A stretch of 39,126 bases of DNA from Bacteroidota bacterium (lineage in GTDB: Bacteria; Bacteroidota; Bacteroidia; Bacteroidales; GCA-2748055), in the NCBI GenBank assembly GCA_003648635.1, contig QMPQ01000006.1, positions 1 to 39,126 of the forward strand, given 5' to 3'. Below are positions 1-6,579 of this stretch, piece by piece. How positions within the stretch are numbered: position 1 is the stretch's first letter; every line of letters starts with the position of its first letter. Under the pieces are notes generated by a model. It saw only the letters and a program-made list of their open reading frames with translations, was not told the origin of the DNA and did no database searches. The position numbers and the translations under genes are program-made.

Positions 1-2
1 AT

Positions 3-50
3 TGGCCGAAGGCGGAGTATGTGGAGGGCAAACATTTGGACTACGACTAG
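3..50 (+). CDS. Possible 3' end of the gene in the preceding cassette (partial)
   Basis: One open frame enters from the left edge and stops with TAG at 48-50, one base before attC site 1. It gives the tail WPKAEYVEGKHLDYD. Cassette genes commonly stop just before or inside attC, so this placement fits. Another frame stops with TAA inside R'' (55-57) and cannot be excluded. No function can be assigned from 15 residues. Confidence 0.25.
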   Translation, partial: WPKAEYVEGKHLDYD

Positions 51-51
51 C

Positions 52-151
52 ACATAACAATTCACTAAAACCGACCGCAACGCGTGTCACGCTCTTCGCA
101 GAAAAGGCAAAGCCCGCGCCACGCTACGGCGGCTTAGTTCCACCGTTCTAT
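52..151 (+). other. attC: attC recombination site 1
   Basis: R'' is ACATAAC (52-58) and R' is GTTCTAT (145-151), with predicted cleavage between G145 and T146. The inner arms CTAAaaCCGaCCGC and GCGGCTTAG form the imperfect, asymmetric stem typical of attC. The stretch AACAATTC followed by GGCTTAGTTC closely resembles the attC ends of classical resistance cassettes (AACAATTC, GGCTTAATTC). The variable loop contains GCGTG/CACGC arms. The site belongs to the cassette upstream of the window start. It differs from site 2 by a single base between AAC and GTT. Confidence 0.85.
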
Positions 152-259
152 GGTTTGCATTAATGAAAGAATTTACCCCTTTCTGACCAGTTCCTCTTGC
201 CAGGATTAATAAATGTCGAGTAATGTTAAAACAGAGTCTTTTGCAATAAAAAATACCGT

Positions 260-1387
260 ATGAAAAAGAAAGGTGTATCAAGAAGAGATTTTATGAAGCT
301 TGGAGTCTGCAGCACACTGGCACTTGGTTCGGGCGGTATAATAAATAGTTGTGGGAAAGAATTAGTTAGCGAACCGAGCTCGGTCCCGCAGATTAATGCC
401 TCAGTTGCCGCTATCAAAGGAAACAACCTGGATTCCATGACCCGGGATGCCATTGAAGCCATAGGAGGAATGGATTCGGTGGTCAATGAAGGTGAAACTG
501 TATTCATCAAACCGAATTTTGTTACCTTCCCCTGGGCGCAGTATAATAATTGTTTTCATATCGGGGAGTGTACTAAACCGGAAATCCTTATTGCCACCGC
601 CGAAGAGTGTCTGAAGGCCGGAGCCAGTGAGGTGATAATCGGTGATGGTTCTCAGATGAAAACTTTCGACTGGAACTATTCATACACATTGGATGGAGGC
701 ACCAACCTGGTAAAAGAAGCTGCCAGGCTAAACCAGGAATACGCTGGGACTATTACCCTGTCATGCCTGGAAGTAGATCATCCCTGTACCCATGAAATAC
801 CCTCCAGTATCCACCCTTCCGGTATATTCCTGGTCTCAGGTGTTTACGAAAAAGCAGATAAGATTATTTCCATACCTGTGGCCAAGACCCACCAATGGGC
901 CCAGCTTACACTGGCATTAAAAAATTTCATTGGTGTGCTTTCTATTTCAGAATATGGAACGGATTTGGGAAGCCATTGGGACAGGGGGCAACTCCATATT
1001 AACCCAAAGGCCATTGACCATTCAAGTGTACGTGCCATATCTCAGGCAATTATAGACATTGTCGCTGCAAAAAAACCCGATCTTACCCTCATTGATTTCT
1101 CCATAGGACTGGAAGGAAATGGTCCTTCGACAGGTGCGGGCGGAACAACAGTAAATGTGAAAGACCGATTGGGTAAATGGCTAATACTGGCCAGCAGGGA
1201 TATTATGGCTGCGGATGCAACTGCAGCCCGGGTAATGAATCATCATGTTCCTTCCATTAAACAGTTGACCATGGGATATGAAATGGGGCTTGGAGAAATA
1301 AATAAGGAATCGATCGAGATGATAGGGGAAAGTCTCCCGGGCATTGTAATGCAATGGGAAGCAGCATCCCTGGCAAATTCTCTTTAA
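260..1387 (+). CDS. DUF362 domain protein with twin-arginine signal
   Basis: This 375-aa protein starts with a twin-arginine motif (SRRDFMKLG, residues 7-15), a hydrophobic stretch and a possible lipobox (INSC, about residues 28-31), so Tat export and perhaps lipidation are likely. The body (about 45-365) matches the DUF362 family in features such as IKPNFV, VIIGDGSQ and PVAKTHQWAQLTLALKNFIG. DUF362 proteins are often annotated near Fe-S proteins, but their biochemistry is poorly known, and I see no ferredoxin-type Cys cluster here. It is the first gene of cassette 1, 114 nt after the cassette start, and is followed within about 20 nt by a lipoprotein gene, so the two are probably co-transcribed. 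At more than a kilobase it is large for cassette cargo. The export signal suggests a cell-envelope function. Confidence 0.8.
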   Translation: MKKKGVSRRDFMKLGVCSTLALGSGGIINSCGKELVSEPSSVPQINASVAAIKGNNLDSMTRDAIEAIGGMDSVVNEGETVFIKPNFVTFPWAQYNNCFHIGECTKPEILIATAEECLKAGASEVIIGDGSQMKTFDWNYSYTLDGGTNLVKEAARLNQEYAGTITLSCLEVDHPCTHEIPSSIHPSGIFLVSGVYEKADKIISIPVAKTHQWAQLTLALKNFIGVLSISEYGTDLGSHWDRGQLHINPKAIDHSSVRAISQAIIDIVAAKKPDLTLIDFSIGLEGNGPSTGAGGTTVNVKDRLGKWLILASRDIMAADATAARVMNHHVPSIKQLTMGYEMGLGEINKESIEMIGESLPGIVMQWEAASLANSL

Positions 1388-1409
1388 GCGACAATCTATG
1401 ATCCTCAGG

Positions 1410-2408
1410 ATGAAAATATCTATCATTTTAGTATTTGTTTTTTTGTCATGTTACGGTTGTGCCAAGAATGGCAATGATCTTATGGACCCGCCCGATTCAC
1501 CAAGCAGCAATGATCCTCCTGAAGTAACCCTGACATGGGTGTCTTCTGCCAGGCCTCCCGGAGGCAGCCTGCATATTGCAAGGACCACAAGCAACGGAAA
1601 AACATCTCAGATCACCTACCTTACCGATTCGCCCTATAACGACTACAAGCCGGTGATCAGCCCGGACAGCACGAAAATTGCGTTCTTCAGGGCATACAAT
1701 GAAGGCGGGAATTTCTTTTTGTGGAATTCGTCAATCTGTGTGATGAATGCCGATGGCAGTGATTTGCGGGAGTTGACTGGCCATGAGTTTATGAATACTG
1801 AACCATACTGGACCCGCGATGGGACCAACTGCATTACATGGTCACGTATGATCCACTCTTCTGAAGGTACCTTTGGAACCTATGTGTACAGGACCGGCAT
1901 GGAGGATAGCCCGGGCGATGAGGTACAGATCTCGGCCACCAACTGGGAATGGGGCAACAGTAGCCTGAGGGATGGACGAATGTTCGTAAGCCGTGGCGGT
2001 GCTCATTTTCTATTAAATCCTGATCCTGGTGGAAATCCTGGATATGAGGAGATCAGCTACCCCGATTCCTATCATTATCTGCACAAGGTGACAATCTCAA
2101 ATGACGAGACCATGATCGCTTATATGAAGAAGATTGATCCAGATGGGGATGATTACCTGGGTTCGCAGATCGTTTATGCAAACCTGGATGCCTCGGTCCC
2201 GGCCATCACAAATGAAGTAGTGTTCGTGCCGAAAAATGAAAATAAGTTCAGCTGGTATGTCAGCATTTCACCTGATAACAACTACCTGATCTATGCGGAA
2301 GACGGCAAAATTATGATTCACGACGTGGAAACGGGTAAAAACAGCCAATTCTCAACTATGAAAGAGGTGGAATACCGCTATCCCACTTTTGATGGTAGTG
2401 TGAAGTAA
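1410..2408 (+). CDS. Lipoprotein with TolB/PD40-like beta-propeller repeats
   Basis: The ORF track begins at ATG 1398, but the ATG at 1410 gives a cleaner signal peptide (MKISIILVFVFLSCYGC), so I place the start there. The likely lipidated Cys is in YGC, giving an envelope lipoprotein of about 332 aa. Several stretches resemble PD40/WD40-like TolB repeats: YNDYKPVISPDSTKIAFFR, then ICVMNADGSDLRELT, then YVSISPDNNYLIYAEDG. Such proteins fold as beta-propellers used for binding; no catalytic motif is visible. It is the second gene of cassette 1, directly behind the Tat-exported DUF362 gene, so a joint envelope role is a reasonable inference. Downstream, 2409-2510 is non-coding, with a 7-bp CCGAGGC/GCCTCGG inverted repeat (2436-2476) of unclear meaning. 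Confidence 0.75.
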   Translation: MKISIILVFVFLSCYGCAKNGNDLMDPPDSPSSNDPPEVTLTWVSSARPPGGSLHIARTTSNGKTSQITYLTDSPYNDYKPVISPDSTKIAFFRAYNEGGNFFLWNSSICVMNADGSDLRELTGHEFMNTEPYWTRDGTNCITWSRMIHSSEGTFGTYVYRTGMEDSPGDEVQISATNWEWGNSSLRDGRMFVSRGGAHFLLNPDPGGNPGYEEISYPDSYHYLHKVTISNDETMIAYMKKIDPDGDDYLGSQIVYANLDASVPAITNEVVFVPKNENKFSWYVSISPDNNYLIYAEDGKIMIHDVETGKNSQFSTMKEVEYRYPTFDGSVK

Positions 2409-2510
2409 AAACCGGGCAACAACCATGAGAATTTTCCGAGGCTTCTACTCAGCCTGTGTTTGTTCCCTTGCCTCGGTAACACTTAAGCAAGTCAGCGTAT
2501 GAAAATGGAC

Positions 2511-2610
2511 ATAGAACAATTCACTAAAACCGACCGCAACGCGTGTCACGCTCTTCGCAGAAAAGGCAAAGCCCGCGCCACGCTACGGCGGCTTAGTTCT
2601 ACCGTTCTGC
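2511..2610 (+). other. attC: attC recombination site 2
   Basis: R'' is ATAGAAC (2511-2517) and R' is GTTCTGC (2604-2610). The core is identical to site 1 except C to T near R'. Its R'' plus one base (CATAGAAC, 2510-2517) is the reverse complement of the cassette 1 start at 145-152 (GTTCTATG). This assigns the site to cassette 1 and supports recombination rather than simple repeat dispersal. Confidence 0.87.
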
Positions 2611-2649
2611 GATCTATAATAAGGGATGTAAATAGTTGAGAGGTACGTT
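2604..2649 (+). repeat. 5' leader shared by cassettes 2 and 4
   Basis: The first 46 nt of cassette 2 and of cassette 4 (5428-5473) align without gaps, with 41 of 46 bases identical by hand count (common core TAAGGGATG, AAATAGT, GTACGTT). Similarity stops before either start codon. The cassettes carry unrelated genes, so either a common 5' expression signal or recombination between cassettes is implied. No canonical TAnnTTTG box is visible inside it. Confidence 0.75.
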
Positions 2650-2685
2650 TGTTTAGAAGTTGTGTGCTATACTTAAAAAAGAGAA

Positions 2686-3129
2686 ATGGAAATGAATAAA
2701 GTAAATATAATAGGTGCTAGTCTATCTGTAATGATATTAAGTATTTGTAGCTTAGTTTTTATTTTCAGATTACTAGGGCACCAAAAAGTTGAATATTGGC
2801 TTGGATGTATTCTGATACTAATGACAATACCTCTGACATTTCTTTTGATCACTGCAAAACAATTTCAAAGACCTCCTATCTACTACATCCAAATAGGAAT
2901 AATGATTGCATTCCTAATTATAGAATTATTCTTAGATTACATATACAAGCTGGAATTTCGAAAGGTTACATGGATTACTGTTATATACCTTGTCTTATTC
3001 TTTGGTGGAACTGGTGGAATGATAGGCATTGCCACAGAGGCTGGTCGGATTTGGATGATAGCCGCCGTGGTATTGTTCCTTATTATGACAACTTTAGCAT
3101 TTGTTCAACGGGCAATAACAGGAATGTAA
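2686..3129 (+). CDS. Small multi-span membrane protein of unknown function
   Basis: This 147-aa protein is strongly hydrophobic, with about five predicted membrane segments (roughly residues 6-28, 38-58, 66-86, 94-112 and 121-142). I do not recognise a family and see no catalytic motif. It is the first gene of cassette 2, 37 nt after the shared leader. The start could be the ATG at 2686 or the one at 2692. The long overlapping + ORF at 2796-3188 is a frame shadow. Its low GC content contrasts with the chromosomal genes and fits acquired cassette DNA. The next gene begins 143 nt downstream, and that gap holds nothing I can name. Confidence 0.65.
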   Translation: MEMNKVNIIGASLSVMILSICSLVFIFRLLGHQKVEYWLGCILILMTIPLTFLLITAKQFQRPPIYYIQIGIMIAFLIIELFLDYIYKLEFRKVTWITVIYLVLFFGGTGGMIGIATEAGRIWMIAAVVLFLIMTTLAFVQRAITGM

Positions 3130-3272
3130 CATACTTTTATAACCAAAGAACAAAATACTGGTCAATTGTATATTTCGTAACAGCTTGATTATGAATACTA
3201 ATTTCCACCTTTAGTCAAGAGAGGTTTCAAAATAACGTATTAAATTGAGGATACCTTAACAGCTAAATTGAT

Positions 3273-4130
3273 ATGAATACGATAAGATTAAAGGACGGCC
3301 GCCAATTAGCCTTCGAACAATATGGGGCTGAAAATGGAATTCCTGTAATTCAGCAACATGGTCTTGGCGATTCCAGACTGGCCAGACATCCAGATAATAA
3401 GCTTACAATTGAAGCTGGAATAAGGCTAATAACGGTAGACAGGCCTGGATATGGGGAATCATCTCCACATTCAGGAAGAACTTTCCTGAATTGGGTACCT
3501 GATATTGAACAACTTGCTAATCAACTTAAAATTGACAAATTTGGTGTAATGTCTCATTCTGGGGGCTCACCTTATGCATTAGCAATCGCCTATAAACTTA
3601 AAGACAGAGTTACCAAAGTTGTACTGGTTTCACCACTAGGTCCATTAAATGTCCCTGGTGTTTCGGAAACAATGCATAAGAGTTTTGGCTTTTTAATGAA
3701 ACTAGGATGGCTTAAACCCCTGATTATAATGGCCGGCAAAAGCGAAGCAAAAAGAGCCAATTCAGATATTGTAAAATATGCTGATAACTGGCTTAAAGAA
3801 TCTCCAGAGCCGGATAAAATATTATTCACCAACCAAGCTTTACGAAAAATGTTTGAAGACGGAATGAAAGAGGCTTTCAAACAAGGAGCAGCAGGTTGGG
3901 TGGGTGATGTTTTTGCTGGTAAAAATTGGAGATTCACCCCAGAAGAAATTCAAATCCCTGTTAAAATCTTCCATGGAAGTGCGGATGAGCTGCTTTTTGC
4001 TGAAATGGGAAAAAGACTGGCACAACGATTGCCTCATGCTGATTTCCAATTATATGAAGGGGAGGGGCATTATTGCATTTTTAAGCATTGGTCCGAAATA
4101 TTGAGAACCTTTTCCCAGGCTCAAGAATAG
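3273..4130 (+). CDS. Alpha/beta-fold hydrolase
   Basis: This 285-aa protein has the alpha/beta hydrolase layout. An oxyanion-hole motif HGLGDSR lies near residue 30, the nucleophile elbow SHSGGS (Ser near residue 95) fits GxSxG, a likely acid Asp sits in HGSADEL, and the catalytic His in GEGHYC near residue 268. No signal peptide is seen, so it is probably cytoplasmic. The substrate cannot be deduced; relatives include esterases, lipases, haloperoxidases and epoxide hydrolases. It is the second gene of cassette 2. The 170 nt after the stop are non-coding and lead into attC site 3. Confidence 0.85.
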   Translation: MNTIRLKDGRQLAFEQYGAENGIPVIQQHGLGDSRLARHPDNKLTIEAGIRLITVDRPGYGESSPHSGRTFLNWVPDIEQLANQLKIDKFGVMSHSGGSPYALAIAYKLKDRVTKVVLVSPLGPLNVPGVSETMHKSFGFLMKLGWLKPLIIMAGKSEAKRANSDIVKYADNWLKESPEPDKILFTNQALRKMFEDGMKEAFKQGAAGWVGDVFAGKNWRFTPEEIQIPVKIFHGSADELLFAEMGKRLAQRLPHADFQLYEGEGHYCIFKHWSEILRTFSQAQE

Positions 4131-4300
4131 TTTTTTATAGATTTTCAATTTCTGGCCCCGTTTTCATTATTTTATCAATAAATAGTAGCCCGGAGGATGA
4201 ACACTAGCAAATAGGAGCCGGAGAAGTTGTTCAGTGTGAATAGAAGAAATATCCAGATGGTATACGCATAGTCATAGCGGGCAAAGATGACAATAAGATC
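4131..4300. other. Non-coding 3' part of cassette 2
   Basis: No ORF with recognisable content, RNA gene or convincing terminator is seen between the hydrolase stop and attC site 3. Confidence 0.5.
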
Positions 4301-4357
4301 GCAGAACAAATCATTAAAGCCGACCGCTATCGCGGCGGCTTAGTTCCACCGTTACAC
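4301..4357 (+). other. attC: attC recombination site 3 (short form)
   Basis: R'' is GCAGAAC (4301-4307) and R' is GTTACAC (4351-4357). The L''/L' arms (AAGCCGACCGC and GCGGCGGCTTAG) match the other sites, but the roughly 45-nt loop is replaced by a few bases, giving a 57-bp site like those of short classical cassettes. AGATCGCAGAAC (4296-4307) is the exact reverse complement of the cassette 2 start (2604-2615), 12 nt in all. Confidence 0.88.
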
Positions 4358-4407
4358 TGAATGCGAAGAACATGACTGATATTCCCTCTATCACACATTA
4401 ATAGGTA

Positions 4408-4428
4408 GAGGTCGCAATCTGCGACCTC
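4408..4428. promoter_or_regulatory. Perfect palindrome upstream of the ORF6N gene (candidate operator)
   Basis: GAGGTCGCA-ATC-TGCGACCTC is a perfect 9-bp inverted repeat with a 3-nt spacer, ending 14 nt before the start codon. The same arms recur inside the gene at 4664-4684. As ORF6N domains are thought to bind DNA, this could be an autoregulatory operator. It could also form an mRNA hairpin at the start, or be a dispersed palindromic element. Confidence 0.6.
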
Positions 4429-4442
4429 AAAAAAGCCAACCT

Positions 4443-5294
4443 ATGGATAATCCAAAGCCAATCGTATTCTCTGGGAAGGAAGTAATAGAAATAACAAAAA
4501 CTTCAATAAGGACTATTCGGGGTCAGGAGGTAATTATCGCAGCTGATGTGGCCAATATTTATGGAGAAACCACTAAACGAATAAATGAGCGTGCCAAGCG
4601 ACATCCTGGAAAATTCCCACCAGATTTCATGTTTCAGCTTTCAAAACAGGAATTTGAAGATTTGAGGTCGCAGTCTGCGACCTCAAAGGTAGGTCGAGGT
4701 GGCACCCAATATCTGCCATATGCATTTACAGAACATGGCGTTTTGCAGATTGCAAATTTGATTATTACGGAACTGGCTGATTCCGTAAGTGTCTTTGTAA
4801 TCAGGGCTTTCGTGGAAATGCGAAAAACATTAATTGCACAACAAAAGGCATTAGTCAGTGCGAGTAAAACGGGATCCGAAATCCCGAAGGCAGCTATACT
4901 ACACAGGGAACTACTACCTAAATTACAAACTACAATTGGGCGTATTCTTGAAAGTGTAATAGACACTGAGAAAGGAACTACGGTAAAAGATGAAGCACTA
5001 GACATTCTTAAAGAATCAATAAGTCATCTTAAGGAACAACTGAGACAAAAAGGACTTCAAAACGAAGAGATTACAGCACGAGTCTCGAAGCTATTGGCAG
5101 AGGCGGAGAATCATCGTGCTACTGCGCGCAAGACTAGGGCAGAATCCGAACAAATCGAATTCATGAACACAATCAGAAAGCTTCGATTGGTTCTAGAAGC
5201 GCAACTAATTATGGCCTCAGAAGAAGGCCCTAAGGACAACCAGAAGCTAAAGGAGCTTATTGAGGTTCTAAAAAACGTTGCGAAGAAATATTGA
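4443..5294 (+). CDS. ORF6N domain protein, putative DNA-binding regulator
   Basis: This 283-aa protein has an N-terminal ORF6N-type domain (about residues 12-105) with family-typical stretches: IRGQEVIIAADVANIYG, KFPPDFMFQLSKQEFE and YLPYAFTEHGVLQIANLI. ORF6N domains are related to KilA-N and phage antirepressor proteins and probably bind DNA. The C-terminal half (about 140-275) is rich in Glu, Lys, Gln and Ala and likely a coiled coil for oligomerisation. It is the only gene of cassette 3. The perfect palindrome in its leader reappears in codons LRSQSATS (4664-4684), hinting at autoregulation at two sites or at DNA-level constraint on a conserved peptide. No phage genes surround it, so a prophage origin is not supported here. 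Confidence 0.8.
   Translation: MDNPKPIVFSGKEVIEITKTSIRTIRGQEVIIAADVANIYGETTKRINERAKRHPGKFPPDFMFQLSKQEFEDLRSQSATSKVGRGGTQYLPYAFTEHGVLQIANLIITELADSVSVFVIRAFVEMRKTLIAQQKALVSASKTGSEIPKAAILHRELLPKLQTTIGRILESVIDTEKGTTVKDEALDILKESISHLKEQLRQKGLQNEEITARVSKLLAEAENHRATARKTRAESEQIEFMNTIRKLRLVLEAQLIMASEEGPKDNQKLKELIEVLKNVAKKY
4661..4687. promoter_or_regulatory. Intragenic copy of the operator-like palindrome
   Basis: TTTGAGGTCGCA-GTC-TGCGACCTCAAA is a perfect palindrome with 12-bp arms inside the ORF6N coding sequence, in frame as LRSQSATS. Its inner 9-bp arms are identical to the leader palindrome at 4408-4428. Confidence 0.6.
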
Positions 5295-5334
5295 ATATGG
5301 AATTTAAGGCCGATCCTTTACTTTGGGCTTCTCA

Positions 5335-5434
5335 GTGTAACAATCACATTAAGCCGACCGTAACGCGTGTCACGCTCTTCGCAACAAAAGCAAATCCCGC
5401 GCCACACTACGGCCGCTTAATTCCACCGTTCTGC
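5335..5434 (+). other. attC: attC recombination site 4
   Basis: R'' is GTGTAAC (5335-5341) and R' is GTTCTGC (5428-5434). It has the long loop of sites 1 and 2 but with several substitutions, so it is older or of a different lineage. TCAGTGTAAC (5332-5341) is the reverse complement of the cassette 3 start (4351-4360), assigning the site to cassette 3. Confidence 0.87.
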
Positions 5435-5473
5435 GATCAATAGTAAGGGATGGAAATAGTCGAGATGTACGTT
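5428..5473 (+). repeat. 5' leader of cassette 4, similar to that of cassette 2
   Basis: This is the second member of the 46-nt leader pair (see 2604-2649), with five mismatches and no gaps. It ends 32 nt before the thioredoxin-like gene. Confidence 0.75.
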
Positions 5474-5505
5474 AATATTGAAATTGAAACCTAAAAAATC
5501 AGAAA

Positions 5506-6522
5506 ATGATTAGAAATAATTGTGTATATCTACTGATGTTAACAGCAATAATCTTGCAATCTTGTAATTTCCAAGTTGATAAAACTGATGGGTATACCAT
5601 TAAAGGAAGTATTGAAGGAATAAACAGTGGGAAAGCTTTTTTAGCAAAAATTGATTTAGTTACCAACGAACGTGTTGATATCGATTCAGCAGAAATTCAA
5701 AATGGGAAATTTACTTTTTCTGGAAAGGTTGAAAGCCCATATTTACATACTATATTTATTAATAACAAGTTAAGCAAAATTCATTTTTTCCTTGAAAATA
5801 ATGATATTGAAATCTTTGCAGATATCAATAATTTAGAACATGCTAAAATAACTGGTTCAAGAGAAGATAGTTTATTTCATTCTTACAAAACAGAGGATAT
5901 TTTTGACAGAAAAACAGGAATGGAAATAATGTTAAATTATCCTGACTATTCATTTGCAGCTTTTACAGCATATTATCAGTTTCAAATACATAATATTCAT
6001 GCCGATACTTTAGATATAATAATGCAGGGGTTTAAAGAATCCGTTGACAAAACAGTTTACTATAAACATTTAGTTAAGTTATATAATACCTTAGAGAGAG
6101 TTGCTATTTCTAAACCAGCTCCAGAGTTCACAATACCTGACACAAAGGGAAATTTAATTCGCTTAGACGATTTCAAAGGTAAATATGTATTAATCGATTT
6201 TTGGGCTTCCTGGTGTGCACCTTGCAGAGCGGCTAATCCCAAGCTGGTGCATATTTACAACACTTTTAATAAAAGAAATTTTACTATAGTAGGAATTTCA
6301 GTAGATAGAAATAAAGATGGGTGGATTAAAGCAATTCAAACAGATGAACTTCCGTGGACAAATTTATCAAACTTAAAGGGTTGGGATGAAGTATCTAATA
6401 TTTATGGGGTAAAAGCGATTCCGCAGAATTTTTTACTTGATCCCAATGGGATCATCATAGATAAAAATATTGAAATTGACAATATGATCGAAAAACTAAA
6501 TATAATATTGCCTGTAAGCTAA
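5506..6522 (+). CDS. TlpA/ResA-like thiol-disulfide lipoprotein with DUF4369 N-terminus
   Basis: This 338-aa protein starts with a lipoprotein signal (hydrophobic run ending LQSC near residue 20). The next region (about 25-130) resembles DUF4369, a domain common before thioredoxin domains in Bacteroidota. The C-terminal part (about 205-335) is a TlpA/AhpC-TSA thioredoxin fold with the redox motif WCAPC in FWASWCAPCRAANP, and a cis-proline region at KAIPQNF. It probably reduces or rearranges disulfides in envelope proteins; the partner is unknown. It is the gene of cassette 4 and notably AT-rich. It converges on the chromosomal GH3 gene, and no complete attC follows it. Confidence 0.87.
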   Translation: MIRNNCVYLLMLTAIILQSCNFQVDKTDGYTIKGSIEGINSGKAFLAKIDLVTNERVDIDSAEIQNGKFTFSGKVESPYLHTIFINNKLSKIHFFLENNDIEIFADINNLEHAKITGSREDSLFHSYKTEDIFDRKTGMEIMLNYPDYSFAAFTAYYQFQIHNIHADTLDIIMQGFKESVDKTVYYKHLVKLYNTLERVAISKPAPEFTIPDTKGNLIRLDDFKGKYVLIDFWASWCAPCRAANPKLVHIYNTFNKRNFTIVGISVDRNKDGWIKAIQTDELPWTNLSNLKGWDEVSNIYGVKAIPQNFLLDPNGIIIDKNIEIDNMIEKLNIILPVS

Positions 6523-6579
6523 CATTTCGAATGAAATTTCTTATTGCAGAAGACAATTTCAACGATCCCCCTTTACCAC

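Larger units (their letters stand above)
52..6560 (+). mobile_element. Integron-type gene cassette array (no integrase in window)
   Basis: Four attC-like sites separate three complete cassettes (146-2604, 2605-4351, 4352-5428) and a fourth starting at 5429 without a clear closing attC. In each complete cassette the first bases after the upstream GTT are complementary to the bases before AAC of the downstream site: GTTCTATG with CATAGAAC, GTTCTGCGATCT with AGATCGCAGAAC, GTTACACTGA with TCAGTGTAAC. This is expected when each cassette was a circle opened inside its own attC. All genes are on the plus strand, with attC downstream of them. Several cassettes are visibly more AT-rich than the chromosomal genes after 6580. 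The integrase and attI would lie left of the window if present. The right edge, between 6523 and 6580, is inferred from the convergent chromosomal GH3 gene. Confidence 0.85.

Noticed and set aside
87-281. Minus-strand ORF of 64 aa across attC site 1
   Set aside because: It runs through a recombination site and a leader, has no recognisable content, and opposes the cassette orientation.
2436-2476. CCGAGGC/GCCTCGG hairpin as a terminator for cassette 1
   Set aside because: The loop is 27 nt and no T-run follows; too weak to call.
2796-3188. Second ORF overlapping the 147-aa membrane protein
   Set aside because: It is a frame shadow rich in Tyr, Asn and Cys with no coherent domain; the hydrophobic frame at 2686 is more credible.
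4443-5294. Prophage origin for the ORF6N gene
   Set aside because: No integrase, structural or lysis genes are nearby, and the gene is bounded by attC sites.
52-5434. CRISPR array or REP/BIME-type repeat family
   Set aside because: Spacing is 1-2.5 kb with genes between, and the repeat ends co-vary with cassette ends. Neither CRISPR nor REP elements explain this; attC does.
6060-6242. Antisense ORF inside the thioredoxin-like gene
   Set aside because: It lies opposite a clearly coding domain with an intact WCAPC motif.
6524-6537. ATTTC-GAAT-GAAAT as a terminator between the cassette 4 gene and GH3
   Set aside because: The stem is only 5 bp and AT-rich, so it is not convincing as an intrinsic terminator.
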